NCBI RefSeq assembly: GCF_037975245.1 | Contig: NC_092568.1 | Location: 34,072,501-34,136,500, forward strand | DNA from: Apostichopus japonicus | Lineage: Eukaryota > Echinodermata > Holothuroidea > Aspidochirotida > Stichopodidae | DNA: 64,000 nucleotides | Direction: 5' to 3' | Part shown: one piece after another, positions 20,544 through 32,713 of the stretch | Numbering within the stretch: the stretch's first letter is position 1 | How the letters are laid out: the number at the start of each line of letters is the position of its first letter | Position numbers and translations under genes: made by a program | The notes under the pieces: generated by a model | The model's input: only the letters and a program-made list of their open reading frames with translations | Told to the model about the DNA's origin: nothing | Databases searched by the model: none

Positions 20544-22666
20544 CATATCAGGTGCGTATCCAGGGGGGGGCGTTGGGGGCGCGCGCCCCCCGGGTAAGAA
20601 AAAGAGAAGAGAAAAAAAGAGAAGAAAAAAGAAAAAAAGAGGGGAAAAAAGAGGAGGAGGAGAGGAAGGAAGGGAAAAGAAAAAGAAGAAAGAGAGAAAA
20701 AGGAGAAAAAGAGGGAGTAAAAGCAAAACGCGAAGACACCGGGAAGAGACAGAAGAACAGTGACATCATTACAGCGCTGAAGGGTAGCCAGTGACGGATC
20801 AATGATTTCGTAAAAGTGTGACTCACCCTACACCTTACACCGACAACTCCATTTTTTGACGTTTCCATTTTCCTCTCTCACTAATGATCTATATATATAC
20901 TATATATGGTCTATCATAACGCGTGTGTAGAATTTTGCTATGAAACCAACTGTGGCTGGTCTCGAACTCGACCGTGTCGTCGGGGAACATGACGCATTTT
21001 GGGATGGGGGCGACCGCCCGCCCCCCCCCCCCCATTCAGCATTTTTTTTAAATGATATCGCTAAGTAATTTCAAAATAGAAAGTGCTTAGAGGCAACTTA
21101 CAAGGCCTGGGAAGTGTCATTTCCAGCGATCTGGGAGACATTTTCGGCCAAAATTTGCTTGTACGCTTCGCGCCAACCTGTGGTGGCGCTACGCTTAGAT
21201 AATTTGCATACAGGCTTCGCCCCTCCCTTGGCAAATTCCTCGCTACGCGCCTGTTCGAATTTGTAACGCAAACAGCAGATATCACATCATATCAGTGAGC
21301 ATGAAAATGGCGTTCCAGGATGAAAAGCCTCAAAACTGTCCGACTTGCCTGAAAAAATAACTAAAAATTTTCGCGCGCGAAGCGCGCGTTCAACGTGTTC
21401 ATGTCAATATCATATAAGCAAGCATCGGTTATTACATCGCATGCCATCATGTACCGTACGGTCCGTTCAAATTGCGCAGTATACCGCCAGATGCTAATGT
21501 AAACAACGACATGTCTCATGTAGATGTAGAAAAAGCATGGAGGTCCAATTATGTCAAAACTCTCTTTTACATTAGTAATGGCGAATTAGGGCCTGCACCC
21601 CCGCCGCGCAGTGGCGGAGCGTCCATATGCCCCCCTGACGGACTCAAATGGACTGCTGGCGCCTTTTTCAGCTCTTTACCACTTTTTACTTATTCTAGAT
21701 TATTGACTTTTTTATTGCGCTCTCATCTACTTATTGACATTTGTCACATTTTGTTGGTGTAATTTGGCGATGACACCTTATTCTTCGTTTATCTGCAAAT
21801 TAGCCAGGCCCGGAAAGGGTCATTTCCGGCGATCTAGGGAGTATCTTTACTCAAAAATTTTCTGTACGCTACGCACCAACCAGTGGTGGCGCTCCGCTTA
21901 GATAGTGTCGAAAGCGCACCTTCAGACCATTCTTGCCACTCCTGACCAATACCCCCTAGCTCCGCCACTGCCGCCGCGCCTCCTACGCCTATGTGTGTAG
22001 TGTTCGGTTTCGGAAATATCTGCTATTTTTTCATTTCCTTCAACCAAGTTTTATAATGGCCGTTATAACAGGTTTTAATATTTGTACACCAATAAATTGC
22101 CTGTGTCTGAATTTTCCAAAATTTCTGACCAACATTCTACATCACACTTCCCTCTACTCGTGCAATTTTGACCGGTCTGTTAGGGGTTGAAGGAAGTTTT
22201 TCTTCTATATTGGTTGTCCATAGATGAAATATTGTACAACATTATGGGTATGTTTTGAAGTGAGTTTATTCACGAGAAACGTGAATTTTCAAATTCTGAA
22301 CAAATATGGGGCTTAAAACCTTGAAAAGTGGGGCTGACGGGTATTGTGGGCCGCGACGTAGAATCACCTACAAAAGCAAAGACCCACAGGAGATGCGATC
22401 AGGTCGAACATGATGTGTGCCGGGTTGACAATCTTCAAAAAGGTTATGGATGGAAAAAAAAAACTATTAGGAAATACTTTGTTCTCAGGCAAAAAGTGTA
22501 CATCTGGTTGGTCATTTCAAGCCCGAGAAGTGCCGTTTCCGGTGATCTGGGGGGTTTCAAAACAAGAAATTTTCTTGTACGCTGCGCGCCAACAGATGGT
22601 GGCGCTCCGCTTAGATAGTAATTCGCGCCCCCTGGATTTGAAAATCCTGGATACGCGCCTGCATAT
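20544..22666 (+). mobile_element. TIR element 'CAGGTGCGTATCCAGG' family, full copy, 5-bp TSD CATAT
   Basis: A 2113-bp element (20549-22661) whose ends are CAGGTGCGTATCCAGG and, inverted, CAGGCGCGTATCCAGG. It is flanked by the 5-bp duplication CATAT (20544-20548, 22662-22666). Interior landmarks: a purine-only tract at 20590-20720, a TATA-rich block and three copies of the recurring core (about 21150, 21852 and 22564, all inverted). There is no transposase frame. A MITE is nested at 21609-21970. A 5-bp duplication with hAT-like ends recalls the 'hAT5' type, but that assignment is tentative. Confidence 0.85.
21601..21978. mobile_element. hAT-type MITE, CAGTGGCGGAGC ends, TSD CCGCCGCG
   Basis: A 362-bp MITE (21609-21970) with inverted ends CAGTGGCGGAGC / GCTCCGCCACTG and the perfect 8-bp duplication CCGCCGCG. 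Same family as 18539-18928, in the opposite orientation. Confidence 0.92.
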
Positions 22667-22836
22667 GATGATATGAAAGAGTGGGAGGACGTAGTCTCCT
22701 GGTTCTGTAAGTTCTCTATCTCCAAGTACTAAATTAAAGCCATTAATATTTACGCAATCCTCCATTACGATTTCATTGAGCCAAGTCTCTGTAAACGACA
22801 CGAGGCTAACTGATATGTTTTAAATATTGTATGCAG

Positions 22837-23145
22837 AGCGTGGTGGCCAATTGGCTAAGGCGTCGGACTCGTGCTCAAAGGATTGCTGGTTCGATTCCTG
22901 CCTAGTTCATGACGTTGTGTCCTTGGGCAAGATGCTTTTTCTCATTTGCCTCTCTCCACCCAGGGGTTAAATGGGTACCTGTGAGGTAACTTGTCATTGG
23001 GCGCACTATATAACTGCTGACGACTGGAGGGATTGTCTCTGGGACAGGGTCATCATTGACCATGGGTAATATAACGTCTGTAAAGCGCTTTGAGACCTAT
23101 CGCTGTTGTAAAGCGCTATATACAAAGCAAATATTAAATATTTTT
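22837..23145 (+). mobile_element. tRNA-derived SINE
   Basis: The head (22837-22906) resembles a tRNA gene, with an A-box-like TGGCCAATTGGCTAAGG and a perfect B box GGTTCGATTCC. There is no convincing full cloverleaf, and it runs into a non-tRNA body with TGTCCTTGGGCAAGATGC, AAATGGGTACCTGTGAGGTAAC and a tail with AAAGCGCTTTGAG and AAAGCGCTATATA. The tail is shared with LINE-like 3' ends in this window. Confidence 0.85.
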
Positions 23146-25876
23146 ATGTATCGTACATAACCGTTCAACTCATTCATTGTATTAATATAAGTGATTGTAC
23201 GTTACCTATTATTATTGACGTTAGATATGGCTTGAATTTACGAGCTTTGAGTCGTTTCCTTACTCCCTCTGCTTTTCCTCCTTTTCTTCATTGCATTAGG
23301 TAACTCCAAGTTATCAATAGATCAATAAAAAAAATTGCCGGGTCTAGGGTGCATAGTACATAACTCAGCTACCGTATCATACCGAATCGGCTGGTTAATG
23401 GTAGTTGGAAAAACAACATTTACACACAATCCAAGCGATGGAATGAATATTAGAATACGATGAGTATCATAACTCTTCAACTTTATCAGGTTTCTCAGAT
23501 TATTTGAGAGAGAACGATGATCAGCTTTATTTGGCTAGACATATAGCTATGAAATGTGCATACATGTAGGGATACTTGTCTGACGCATTTCACCGAAACG
23601 GCAAATTGAAAAATAGTTACATAAAGTGACGGCGATAAGAGTCGTTACAATGTGTAGCGAAAACGGACCCATGAAAACAGCGGAAGTTTAGCCCAGGGAC
23701 AGAGATGGAACTAATACTAATCCCGCACTCCCACCCACTACCATCTCACCGGCCCACTACTCCGGTACAAATTCAGGAAAACGCCCATTCTCATAAATTA
23801 AAAGTGCTCTTAGCTTGTGAAAAATCCTTTATTATTTTGTTCTTCTCGCAAATGAAAGGTAGGCCTATATGCCTACCCTTGTCTGTAAAATAAAAGTGCC
23901 TTTTATAAATCTAAAAAACAACAACATCCCAAGTGAATCCAAAAAGGAGGTTATATTGAGACTTTTTTAGGAACTTTGTGGTTGAAACTTTGAAACATTG
24001 AAAGTTCCTCCCTCTCCCCCACTGTCCAGACTATGATTCCCCAAGATGCAACCATCTTTTCTCGTCCAAAAACACATTCACTTGTACACAATGAACGTTG
24101 ATTTAGTGAATTCCCTCGGATTTAGAAGAGTTCGCTGGTTTACTTGTGACACGTGATACATTTGTGTATTGTTTTCGGTTAGTGGCAGATCAGTTGACCT
24201 GTTGAAGTGTGTATTACATTCTTCATTATACCGAATTAATTCATAAACTAGTTATAACAAAATTACAAAATGCTATTACGAATTTGAAATCCTTATGAAG
24301 GCAGGCCAGAATAATTTCATTTTGATCGTGACCAAAGAAGGATTTAAAGGAGGCAATTTCAGCAGCCCTGTGACGTCACGGTTTATGTGTATTTTATTGA
24401 AAAGTTTGTGTATACTCTCCAAAATACATCAAGAATTAATAGGTATATGAAAGTAAAAATTTAGCCTTATGACATGTCTGGCACACTTTGTGAAAGTGTA
24501 TACGTCCCTAGTTAGCAAAACGGAGCCAATTTCCCAAGCCCCCAGGCTCCAGCAGAAGACAATATATCTTCAGAAAACGGTCATTCGGTCAACTTAGATG
24601 GATCGTCTTTAGCTTTCGTGTTGGGAAATAGCGTCCTCTTTTTCTTACGAGTAAAAGACGACTACTGCGCAGTTTGATATAGCCCGTTCTAAAGTTGACG
24701 AAAAATTAACTTCTGATTCAAGATGGATTTCGCAATAAATAAGAAATAAGTAAATATCTAAAAGAGAATGGATATGACAACACACTTCCAATATAAAAAC
24801 ATACAGACAGTTCAACCGTAGACATCATAGACAGACATGTGGACCGTCATCAAAACATTTAGGGAACTCAAATTGAAAGCCAAAATGTGAACACCCTTAT
24901 TTTTTTCTTGTCTGTCAAATTCATGATTCCTTATTGCAGATAGGATATAACGTATTATTAATAATAATGAATACTGTGAAAATTACACAAAATGGCTACC
25001 TTAAAAAACCCGATCAAAGTTTTTAGAAAAATTCCTTCGGAGTCGTATGTTGACCAACGCCACAAGTCACTATTTTAAAATGGCGTCCTCTTTTTTCACA
25101 ACATTGTTTAAAAACTCTCTACATACGGCTCTGAGTTGTCAAAATGCTGCTGTGTAAATAAAAACATTATGAACAAGTTAGAATAGAATATGGGATCTCG
25201 TTTACAGTCAGGCTACGTTTTTCACGGATGCCTATAAACGACGAACCGTATTTATTAACTAAGCAAATCTACCTACTGGATTAATATCCGCATAGTCTGG
25301 CGAAAAAATGCGTGGTATGAAATTTAGTTTTTACCATTGTTTGAAATAAGTTAAAGGGCAAAAAATTTAATTAAATAATAACAATTAAAAATTAAACAAA
25401 GTAGTTTGGCTTTTCAGCATTACCAGTTAGAGCTCATCAGTATAGGCCTAAAAAAGCTAGATAGTCTAATAATGGTCAGTCTTATTCCAATTTCAACAAT
25501 CAAATATTTTACTACTAAAGTTATTTTCCCCATTACAAACATGTTATTGTCAAATTTACTACCTAGTTCGATCCCCGGCTCCAAGAGCAATTTACAGTTT
25601 TTCCATCTGAAATGAATTTCTAAATGGCGAAGATTCCAAATTTGAGTTAAAATGTTGAAATTTAACCCACCCGACGTGTAAGTTGAAGTCCATGAGCCCT
25701 TGCGAGTTTCTCCCACATAAGTTGGCGCTTAATAACGGCCTCATTATATCTTAAACGGAGATTTATTTCAACCTTGTTCATTAACAGCACACAATACACA
25801 TGACTAGCGGATGATCCTTAAGTAAGCTCAACCGACCAATCAAATATGCGGTAGTTATTACCGCATAAGACATCAA
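23146..25876. other. Intergenic region upstream of XDH
   Basis: AT-rich, with short frames only. No recognisable gene, RNA or repeat. Distal XDH regulatory sequence could lie here but nothing in the sequence points to a specific site. Confidence 0.35.
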
Positions 25877-26072
25877 ACCACCACGACGTTGTCACAGAAT
25901 GTTAGCACCAATCAAAATAGATCTCAGAAAAGCTATAGTCTGCATAGGTTTACACAAGGGCGCAGGCATGTTGTTTATCCAGGAAATGCCTGCAATTGGC
26001 TGAAACCCTAAAGCTTTTCTGAGATCTATTTTGATTGTTGCTAACATTCTGTGACAACGCACGTCGTGGTGC
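25877..26072. repeat. Large inverted repeat (hairpin) about 245 bp upstream of the XDH start codon
   Basis: Two arms of about 57-62 bp (25877-25933, 26011-26072) are near-perfect inverted copies. The left contains CCACGACGTTGTCACAGAATG and the right its complement, around a spacer of about 77 bp. It could be a small MITE. No clear target duplication. Placement suggests overlap with the XDH promoter region. Confidence 0.85.
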
Positions 26073-26317
26073 TAAGGTGAAATACGCTAATTGGGAAATA
26101 GTTACGAAGCTACTGTTCCAAACTAATAACCTTGAACGGTGCAGAGACGGCCAGTGACCAAAAGTGCACGTTAGTGCTACTAAAGGGCGGAATTTCACAT
26201 GCTTTGACTTCACCGCATATATTCTTACGTGTACTATTTTAACAGCATTTACTTGCAACCTGCAGTACAGGTATATGCACGTATAGCCACGACAGCTACA
26301 GTACAAATGTTTAACTA

Positions 26318-26371
26318 ATGGAGGACCCTAGCGAAGCCAACGTTCTTGTATTTTTCTGTAACGGAAAGAAG
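26318..26371 (+). CDS. XDH: XDH exon 1 (coding part)
   Basis: The ATG at 26318 opens 18 codons: MEDPSEANVLVFFCNGKK, then a GTTAGT donor. VLVFFCNGKK matches the VFFVNGRK strand that opens the plant-type ferredoxin fold of the first iron-sulfur domain. The start is chosen because homologues begin a few residues before this strand and no other Met is in frame upstream nearby. The N-terminus is about four residues longer than the human one. Exit phase 0 fits exon 2. The 5' UTR extent is unknown. Confidence 0.88.
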
Positions 26372-26781
26372 GTTAGTTTCAAATCAGTTCCTTTAACTGA
26401 CAATTTTCGAAGAATCAGTTACATAGTTGAACTCGTTTTGTAAGTATATAACTAATGTACTTTTATATTATACCAACATATATATATAGTTACCTCTTAC
26501 ATAACCTAGCAGCCTTTGCTATGGTACCTACAGACCGTGACGAACGGAGTGAACCCTCCTCCTCCCGACCCCAGAGTTTAATAATAAAGGTGTTAACTGT
26601 TACTACAAATTTTCGGGTATTGTATTCTTGTCTGGGGAACAATCTAGGAGAACAAGGGGAGGGGGGGGGGAGTCCCGGGATTCGGCAGCATTTTGAGAAA
26701 AGAAAATGACATGTCAAAAAGAATATCTACTCTAAAAATCCATGGAAGGTATCTGAGTCTTAAGTGGGACATAGCGTGTAC
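26372..26781. other. XDH intron 1, first part
   Basis: GT donor at 26372. A G run lies near 26660. No element recognised before the hAT-type insertion at 26790. Confidence 0.45.
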
Positions 26782-27191
26782 AGTATATACATAGGCGTAG
26801 GAGCCCAGTTTGATTTGGGGGGGGGGGGAGGGGCTGTAACGACTTGCCCGAAAAATATAACCAAAAGTTTTCGCGCGCTCCGCGCGAGTTCAACATGTTA
26901 ATGTGCATTTCATATAGGCATGCATCGGTTATTACATCGCATGCCAATAACGTACAATCATTTGCCGTCTTATATACCCTTCCATATTGGTTAGCATTAT
27001 TGGGGAAGTCGTTACAATAATAACGATAATAATAATATCAGGTTAACCATTGAAAAACACATTGCAAATTATTTTTCTTTCAATAGGTGTCCGAAAAATT
27101 CTCAGCATATTGCCCGAATTTTCTCAAACATGTAGGTTGGGGGCTGCAGCCCCCCCCCCAGCCCCCCGCCTCCTACGCCTATGAGTATATA
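26782..27191. mobile_element. hAT-type element in XDH intron 1, TSD AGTATATA
   Basis: A 394-bp element (26790-27183) with inverted ends CATAGGCGTAGGAG / CTCCTACGCCTATG and the perfect 8-bp duplication AGTATATA. It is of the same family as 13238-13682. G and C homopolymers lie just inside the ends. Confidence 0.9.
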
Positions 27192-27704
27192 TAACTTAAA
27201 CAGTTCAACATTGTTCCAGAAGTTGCAAACTATAGCACAAGTTTGTATCTCAATACCCGTTATTTTACCAAAACTTGCTAATACGGAATGGGGGGGGGGG
27301 ACCGTCCTCCTTAGATCCCACCCCAGGTTGGCATAACATCTAAGCTTCCTTACCCTTATATGGTGATTACGAATCCTGTAACGTTCTCAAGAACGACCTC
27401 AAAGTTAAGCAGTTTGTGTGATAGTATACTTCTTATCGGTTTCCCACAGTATATATATAGTTAGTGTTGCTCATGCATTACAAAATTATCTAATTGTATC
27501 AAGACAAAGAGTGTATACTTGCGGTACTTGTTTGCGGACAAAAGTATAAAACCAAAATTATTTGCGGAGTGATTGAAATCTGAATATAATTGATATATAA
27601 CAAAGGATTTCAATTGGGTCAAAAAGGTTTTTTTAAAGGTCATGTAGACTGCCGGATTGACCCGTACACTGCCGTTAACGGCGCAGCGATTCAATAGGAA
27701 GCCA
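27192..27704. other. XDH intron 1 sequence
   Basis: Unique-looking sequence with one G run near 27291. Nothing recognised. Confidence 0.35.
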
Positions 27705-28837
27705 CTCTCTTAATTCGCAAGATTGACTTTTCACTCTTAAAGATTGAATTTTAAATCTTTGGCAGATTGATATTAGGGACCAATCGGCTTAGATTGACTT
27801 TCAATCTGTCTTAAGATTGAAAAAAAAAAGTCTTAAAAGATTGAAAGTCAGTGTTTTTTAAGATTAATATATCAATCTAATGGATTGGTTTTCTTAATCT
27901 AAATTCGATTGACTTATAAATTTCAATCTAAAACGATTGTAACTATCAGTCAATTAGATTGATAAAAGTCATTCCATACGATTGACTCTTCGATCATAAA
28001 AACTGACTTTCAATCTGTTATAGATTGAAAAGGTAGAAATCTAATAGATTGACTTTAGAATCTAATTTAGAATGACTATTAGTCTAAAAATGTTTTTTAT
28101 TTATATGATTGGGACTGTCAATCAATATGATCATGATTGTCACTCGTTTTGCAGTTTGTCTATGTTTAAGCTTTCAACGTTAATTTTGTAAACATATATT
28201 GCAACAATTGGTTTTGTCACCCAATTAAATTATTCTCAAACAGAAGCTATAAACATAAGAGTATGTCCACTTAGTTTCGCTTGAGGAAAACACCAGAAAC
28301 AGAAAAGACAGAATGTACTTTGTAGACGAATTATATTCATTTACTGATGCAGTGAAGAAAACAAAACATGCAGAACATGGGAAATACTGGAGTTCCATAA
28401 TTTTAAACATTTTCAGGTGCTAAAGATGAAGGCTAAAATAAAACATCATTAAAACACTGGCATGCATTTACTGATGCAGTGATAAACAAAACATGGGAAA
28501 TACTGGAGTTCCATAAGTTTAATCATTTTCATGTGCTAAAGATGAAGGCTTAATACTGGTGTTCCATAATTCTAAAGTTAAAGAATGAAGTTTACAATAA
28601 CATACTGAAGATTTTATCAGGTGTAAAAGGAAAATTTGAATAATTAGCCTTTCCTATAGATACAATAGGCAAATAAGAACCTGAATTGGATTAAAAAAAC
28701 TGAGGCTATGTCCCTTTTGGTTAAAACAAAACAACCTGGTAAGAATACCGAGCTGAACTAAAATTATGCATGCTTGTTTTAAATGCTAAATCTTTTATTT
28801 ATATTTCATCAGTAAACACCATTTTAAGTCAATATCA

Positions 28838-29157
28838 TTACTTGGGTGGTGCTCTTATTGCTGCACCAAGAGCTCGAGCCTGTGGTTTTGCTGTTGCTGG
28901 AGGTAGTACTTCATAGTTCATTGCAGCAATAAATTCCCAAAATTGTTGCAAACTTGGAGAGTACTCCACATTAAAAACATATGACACTTAAACGGTCTGT
29001 CTAAAGCATCCACCACATGAAGCCCTCCTGAAATTGCAATGCGGTCCAATATTACAAAGAACTGTTTCGGATCTTTTTCTGCACCAAGGGATAGCAACAA
29101 TGGCTGCTTGAAACGATCTTCTTTCAACTTTGTTGCTTCTTCAACATCTGTTCCTTT
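28838..29157 (-). pseudogene. Frameshifted exon of a transposon-associated protein
   Basis: The minus strand has an acceptor (TTATCCACAG) at 29158, followed by an open frame with FKQPLLLSLG, a PKQFFVILD segment and FKCHMF. The frame then shifts by one base near 28970 in a T run and continues through QQFWEFI and an Ala/Pro-rich end to a TAA at 28838-28840. A similar FKQP…LG…F domain is found in repeated, transposon-linked proteins of many animals; this association is from memory and not checked. It lies inside the 5.0-kb TIR element, so it may derive from that element's own gene. As it stands it cannot make a full product. Confidence 0.6.
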
Positions 29158-30195
29158 CTGTGGATAACAAGCAGAAAAGAGTAATAACTGTAACACATGA
29201 AATATGTTCAACTGCTTTTAAAGTAGCATTTTGCGTTTGGTCGCCGTATTATACTTTTTTGACATGTCCATCAAGTTTTTTACATATATCAATCACAAAA
29301 GAGCCAACTAAGATATTTATAAGATATTTGCAGATAATGAGAAAAGTGTCCACGACAAACTCGATATTTAAATTAATCGCATACAGTTCCCCCAAACCTA
29401 CTAGTTTGAATTCAACCAATCAGAGATATGCAGGTTTAGTGATGAGCCGTTGCTAAAAATAGATTCAAGACTTTGCGTTGGTACAACCAGGGAGTTGTAA
29501 TGGAACTCCCTGGTACAACTGCCATATAGACTGTACCCAAATCAAGCATGGTGTTGTATTATGGATTGGTCAATGACGTTCGTAGTGTATATTCATACTA
29601 TCTGTGAGGTTTATTGGGATTCCAACGGATAATATCTTGGAGAAAAACACAGTTGAAAGTTGCAAAATTTTCAACTTTTATGCCACCATTTGAAGTAAGA
29701 TTTAAATAGATGGGCTAGTTATGTATGTCGTTATGGCATAGTGGAGTCAGTGAGGTTGAGAAAAATCATAGAAAAGCACGCAAATTGTTTTATTGCACAT
29801 GTAATTATGTATGCACAGTAACCGTAGAAGGTGTACCGTAACAGTGCAATAAATGTACTAGATAGTCTATACTATCCACACTTTTGCCATCTGTGGGCAC
29901 TGTGCTTGATATTATGATATTATGCCGATATGGATTATAATATTGAACTGACAAGAGAAGTCACAAGCCTTTACCAATTTTAATGAGCAGTAAACTTCTT
30001 GCATATAAGTACAACATGATATGTACAAGCATTAAGCATCACTACACACTTAACCCTACTGTCCAGAGAATACACACTTTTTATATATATACTGCACATA
30101 TATACAGTTTCAGTATGACCAACCCACAGCTGCTGACCTTGTTCTGTGAACTGCTTGTAGTTCAAGGGTCCCATTAACCTTTGGGCAATAAGGTG

Positions 30196-31175
30196 TATCC
30201 TATGGCGCGAGAAAGCGGAATATATTACGTACAAATATATATCTCTAAAAAAAATATACAATTGAGTGAAATGCGCCCTGCACCACTGACGTAACAGTTT
30301 ACCTGCCTTACAGATTTCAATAGGCACTTGCGGTAGATCGCAGGAAATTTGAGCTGTGCAAATGACTTTCACAAGTTCGTTTCCTTTGCAAGGTTTGGCA
30401 AACTGCTTACGTAACACACCGGCTAACGTTCCAAACTAATAACCTTGAAATGTGAAGAAGTGAGCAGTTACTGTTAAGCCGGCTAGTTACGTACGGTACA
30501 GAAGGCTTCGCTGTCGAACGTACCGTAGTACAATCAGGGAGTTGTTATGGAATAATCCCTGGTACTATCATGTGCAATGTGATATCGCAAACCCACTAAC
30601 TATGAACTGCATTAAGATTCTGAGCAAACATGTGCGTTTTATGAATGGCCAGTGTAAAGAACAGGCTGGTCACTGCTGAAGTTACTGAACATCTCAGTCA
30701 GCACTTACAGAGCTCCGTACTTTGTACAGCATATATATTTTTCGCACAGAATATATTTTTCGTACAGAATATATTTTTCGCACAGAATAGGTCTTGAGTA
30801 TTAGAGAATATATATATTTTCTTTACACACAATAAAACTATATTTTTGCACAGAATATAATTTCTCCTGTAGAATATATATTTTTTCTGTCTCAGAATTT
30901 ATATATTTTGCTAGAGAAAAATATTTTTCTGTCAGAGAATATATGTTTTGGTACTTTGTACAGCATATATATATTTTTCGACCAGAATATATTTTTTCGC
31001 ACAGAATAGAATTTTGTTGTTAGAGAATATATATATTTTCCGTACACACAATAAAAATATATTTTTGCACAGAATATAATTTTTCCTGTAAAATATTTTT
31101 TTTTCTGTCTCAGAATTTATATAATTTGTTAGAGAAAAATATTTTTCTGTCAGAGAATATATATGTTTCTTAACA

Positions 31176-31237
<62 letters not shown>

Positions 31238-31433
31238 AAAGAAAATATATATTTTTCTCTTAGAGAATATATATTTATATTATAAATGTTTTTGTGTCAG
31301 AGAATATTTTTTTTTCAGAATATATATAAATATGTCTAAAATGTATTTTTGAAGTAAACCATGTATATATTTTGCAAGTAAAGCATATATATTGTTGTAC
31401 ACAATATATTCCGCTTTCTCGCGCCATAGTATC
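30196..31433. mobile_element. AT-rich TIR element with TATC flanks
   Basis: A 1230-bp element (30200-31429) whose ends CTATGGCGCGAGAAAGCGGA are perfectly inverted at the other side. The 4-bp TATC repeats on both flanks (30196-30199, 31430-31433). The interior is almost entirely A+T. It contains a tandem duplication of about 234 bp (units starting at 30718 and 30952 with TACTTTGTACAGC) and an (AT)n run. No ORF. Confidence 0.78.
31179..31236. repeat. (AT)n microsatellite
   Basis: About 29 uninterrupted AT dinucleotides inside the AT-rich TIR element. Confidence 0.95.
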
Positions 31434-32713
31434 CTCATGAGGGTTTCTCCTAGCTAGTAGTAACTGGAATGTGATTAATGATTTATCATTTGATGACTTT
31501 TTCTCCTATACAATTCTAGCGTGATATTATACTATTCTAGACTGTCACTGTGTGAAGAATTTTGTACACTCTGCACAAGGGATGTGGTGGGAAGGTATGA
31601 AGGAAACACAGCACTGTAGTGTTTAACAGTTGATTTTAGCACTAGCAAGGGCCAAGGCTAGGTCTAACGTTAGGCCTTGCCTGCCATAGGCCTAACAAGT
31701 TTCAATGTGAATATGGCGATGGTCTTTATCTATCATGCTGCTAGACTACACAACCGAAGTTGAATGAATGTTTCAAATGTATCACGATAAAGCCTAGGCC
31801 TACTGTAATTGAATTAAACCGCATGCACATACGCATGTGATTTTCTCTGCAGTGCGTTAAACCTCATTTCGCCAAAAGTCACAATAGACCCTTGCCTAAC
31901 TTTAAGTCTAATATAATTAAAGTAGGAAATGCAACAATAAAAGAAAAGGAAAATTGAAGATGGGCAGATACACAAATTAAAGGAGTAAATGAAAGCGTGT
32001 AAAACGAGCATTTTGAAATACAGACAATAAGAAAAGCGTAACGTTAAGCCTAACGTTATCATAGGCTTAGTAGATCAGCAACTAAGCAGACTGAACAGCG
32101 AAATGCTAGGCTACATGATCGACAACTAGCTGAAAGGTGTTAAAAAGTCAAAAATACGAACCTTCTAGAATAGTGATTATCTCCTCCGTGAACTCTTTCT
32201 TCGCCAGAAAATTTCTTACGGTTCCTGCCATCTTTCTTGAAATGAGAAGGCTTCTTCGAAAGGTTTTAAGAAACTGAACTAAAATACACCGCTGTTTTGG
32301 CACAATCAGTCAATCAGTACTGTGTACTATCATATACGTTTCATGCAGTGCGTTGTGCAGAGCAGTATATAGAAGACCGGTATAATGTATTACGCTGTGT
32401 GTACGTACGCGGTGCAGCAGTGGGCATTTGGTTTTGCGAAATCTGATTGGACAATAGGCAGCGTTGGTATTTGTTTTGGCGTAATCTGATTGGATAAAAG
32501 TCAATCTTTACAAGACTGACTTTTATTTGCACCACGTGACTTGATTCTAGCGTTTTCATTGGATATATCTGTAAATCTAAGAAACGATTAAGTCAAGGAT
32601 AAGACGTATTCAATCTATTAGCTTAGATTTCAGTTCATTTTCAATCAAATAGATTGAAAACTACTGTCAATCTTAGCTACCACTGACTTTGTCAATCTTA
32701 CGAATTAAGAGAG

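Larger units (their letters stand above)
27705..32713. mobile_element. 5.0-kb element with AGATTGA-rich inverted ends, XDH intron 1
   Basis: The outermost ends CTCTCTTAATTCG(C)AAGATTGAC and their inverse at 32690-32713 form a terminal inverted repeat. Inside each end the sequence is dense in AGATTGAAA/TTTCAATCT motifs (27710-28100 and 32570-32700). No clear target duplication; at most 2 bp (CA). The interior holds a frameshifted coding exon on the minus strand (28838-29157) and a nested AT-rich element (30200-31429). The superfamily is not identified. Confidence 0.75.

Noticed and set aside
20524-20868. Lys/Glu/Arg-rich or Phe/Ser/Leu-rich frames over purine/pyrimidine tracts (also 14216-14669, 52007-52366, 60674-61099, 63265-63670)
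   Set aside because: These are the homopurine tract of one TIR element family read on either strand. Composition alone explains the openness.
22837-22906. Possible functional tRNA gene
   Set aside because: A- and B-box-like sequences are present, but the acceptor stem does not pair well and the sequence runs into a SINE body and tail found elsewhere in the window.
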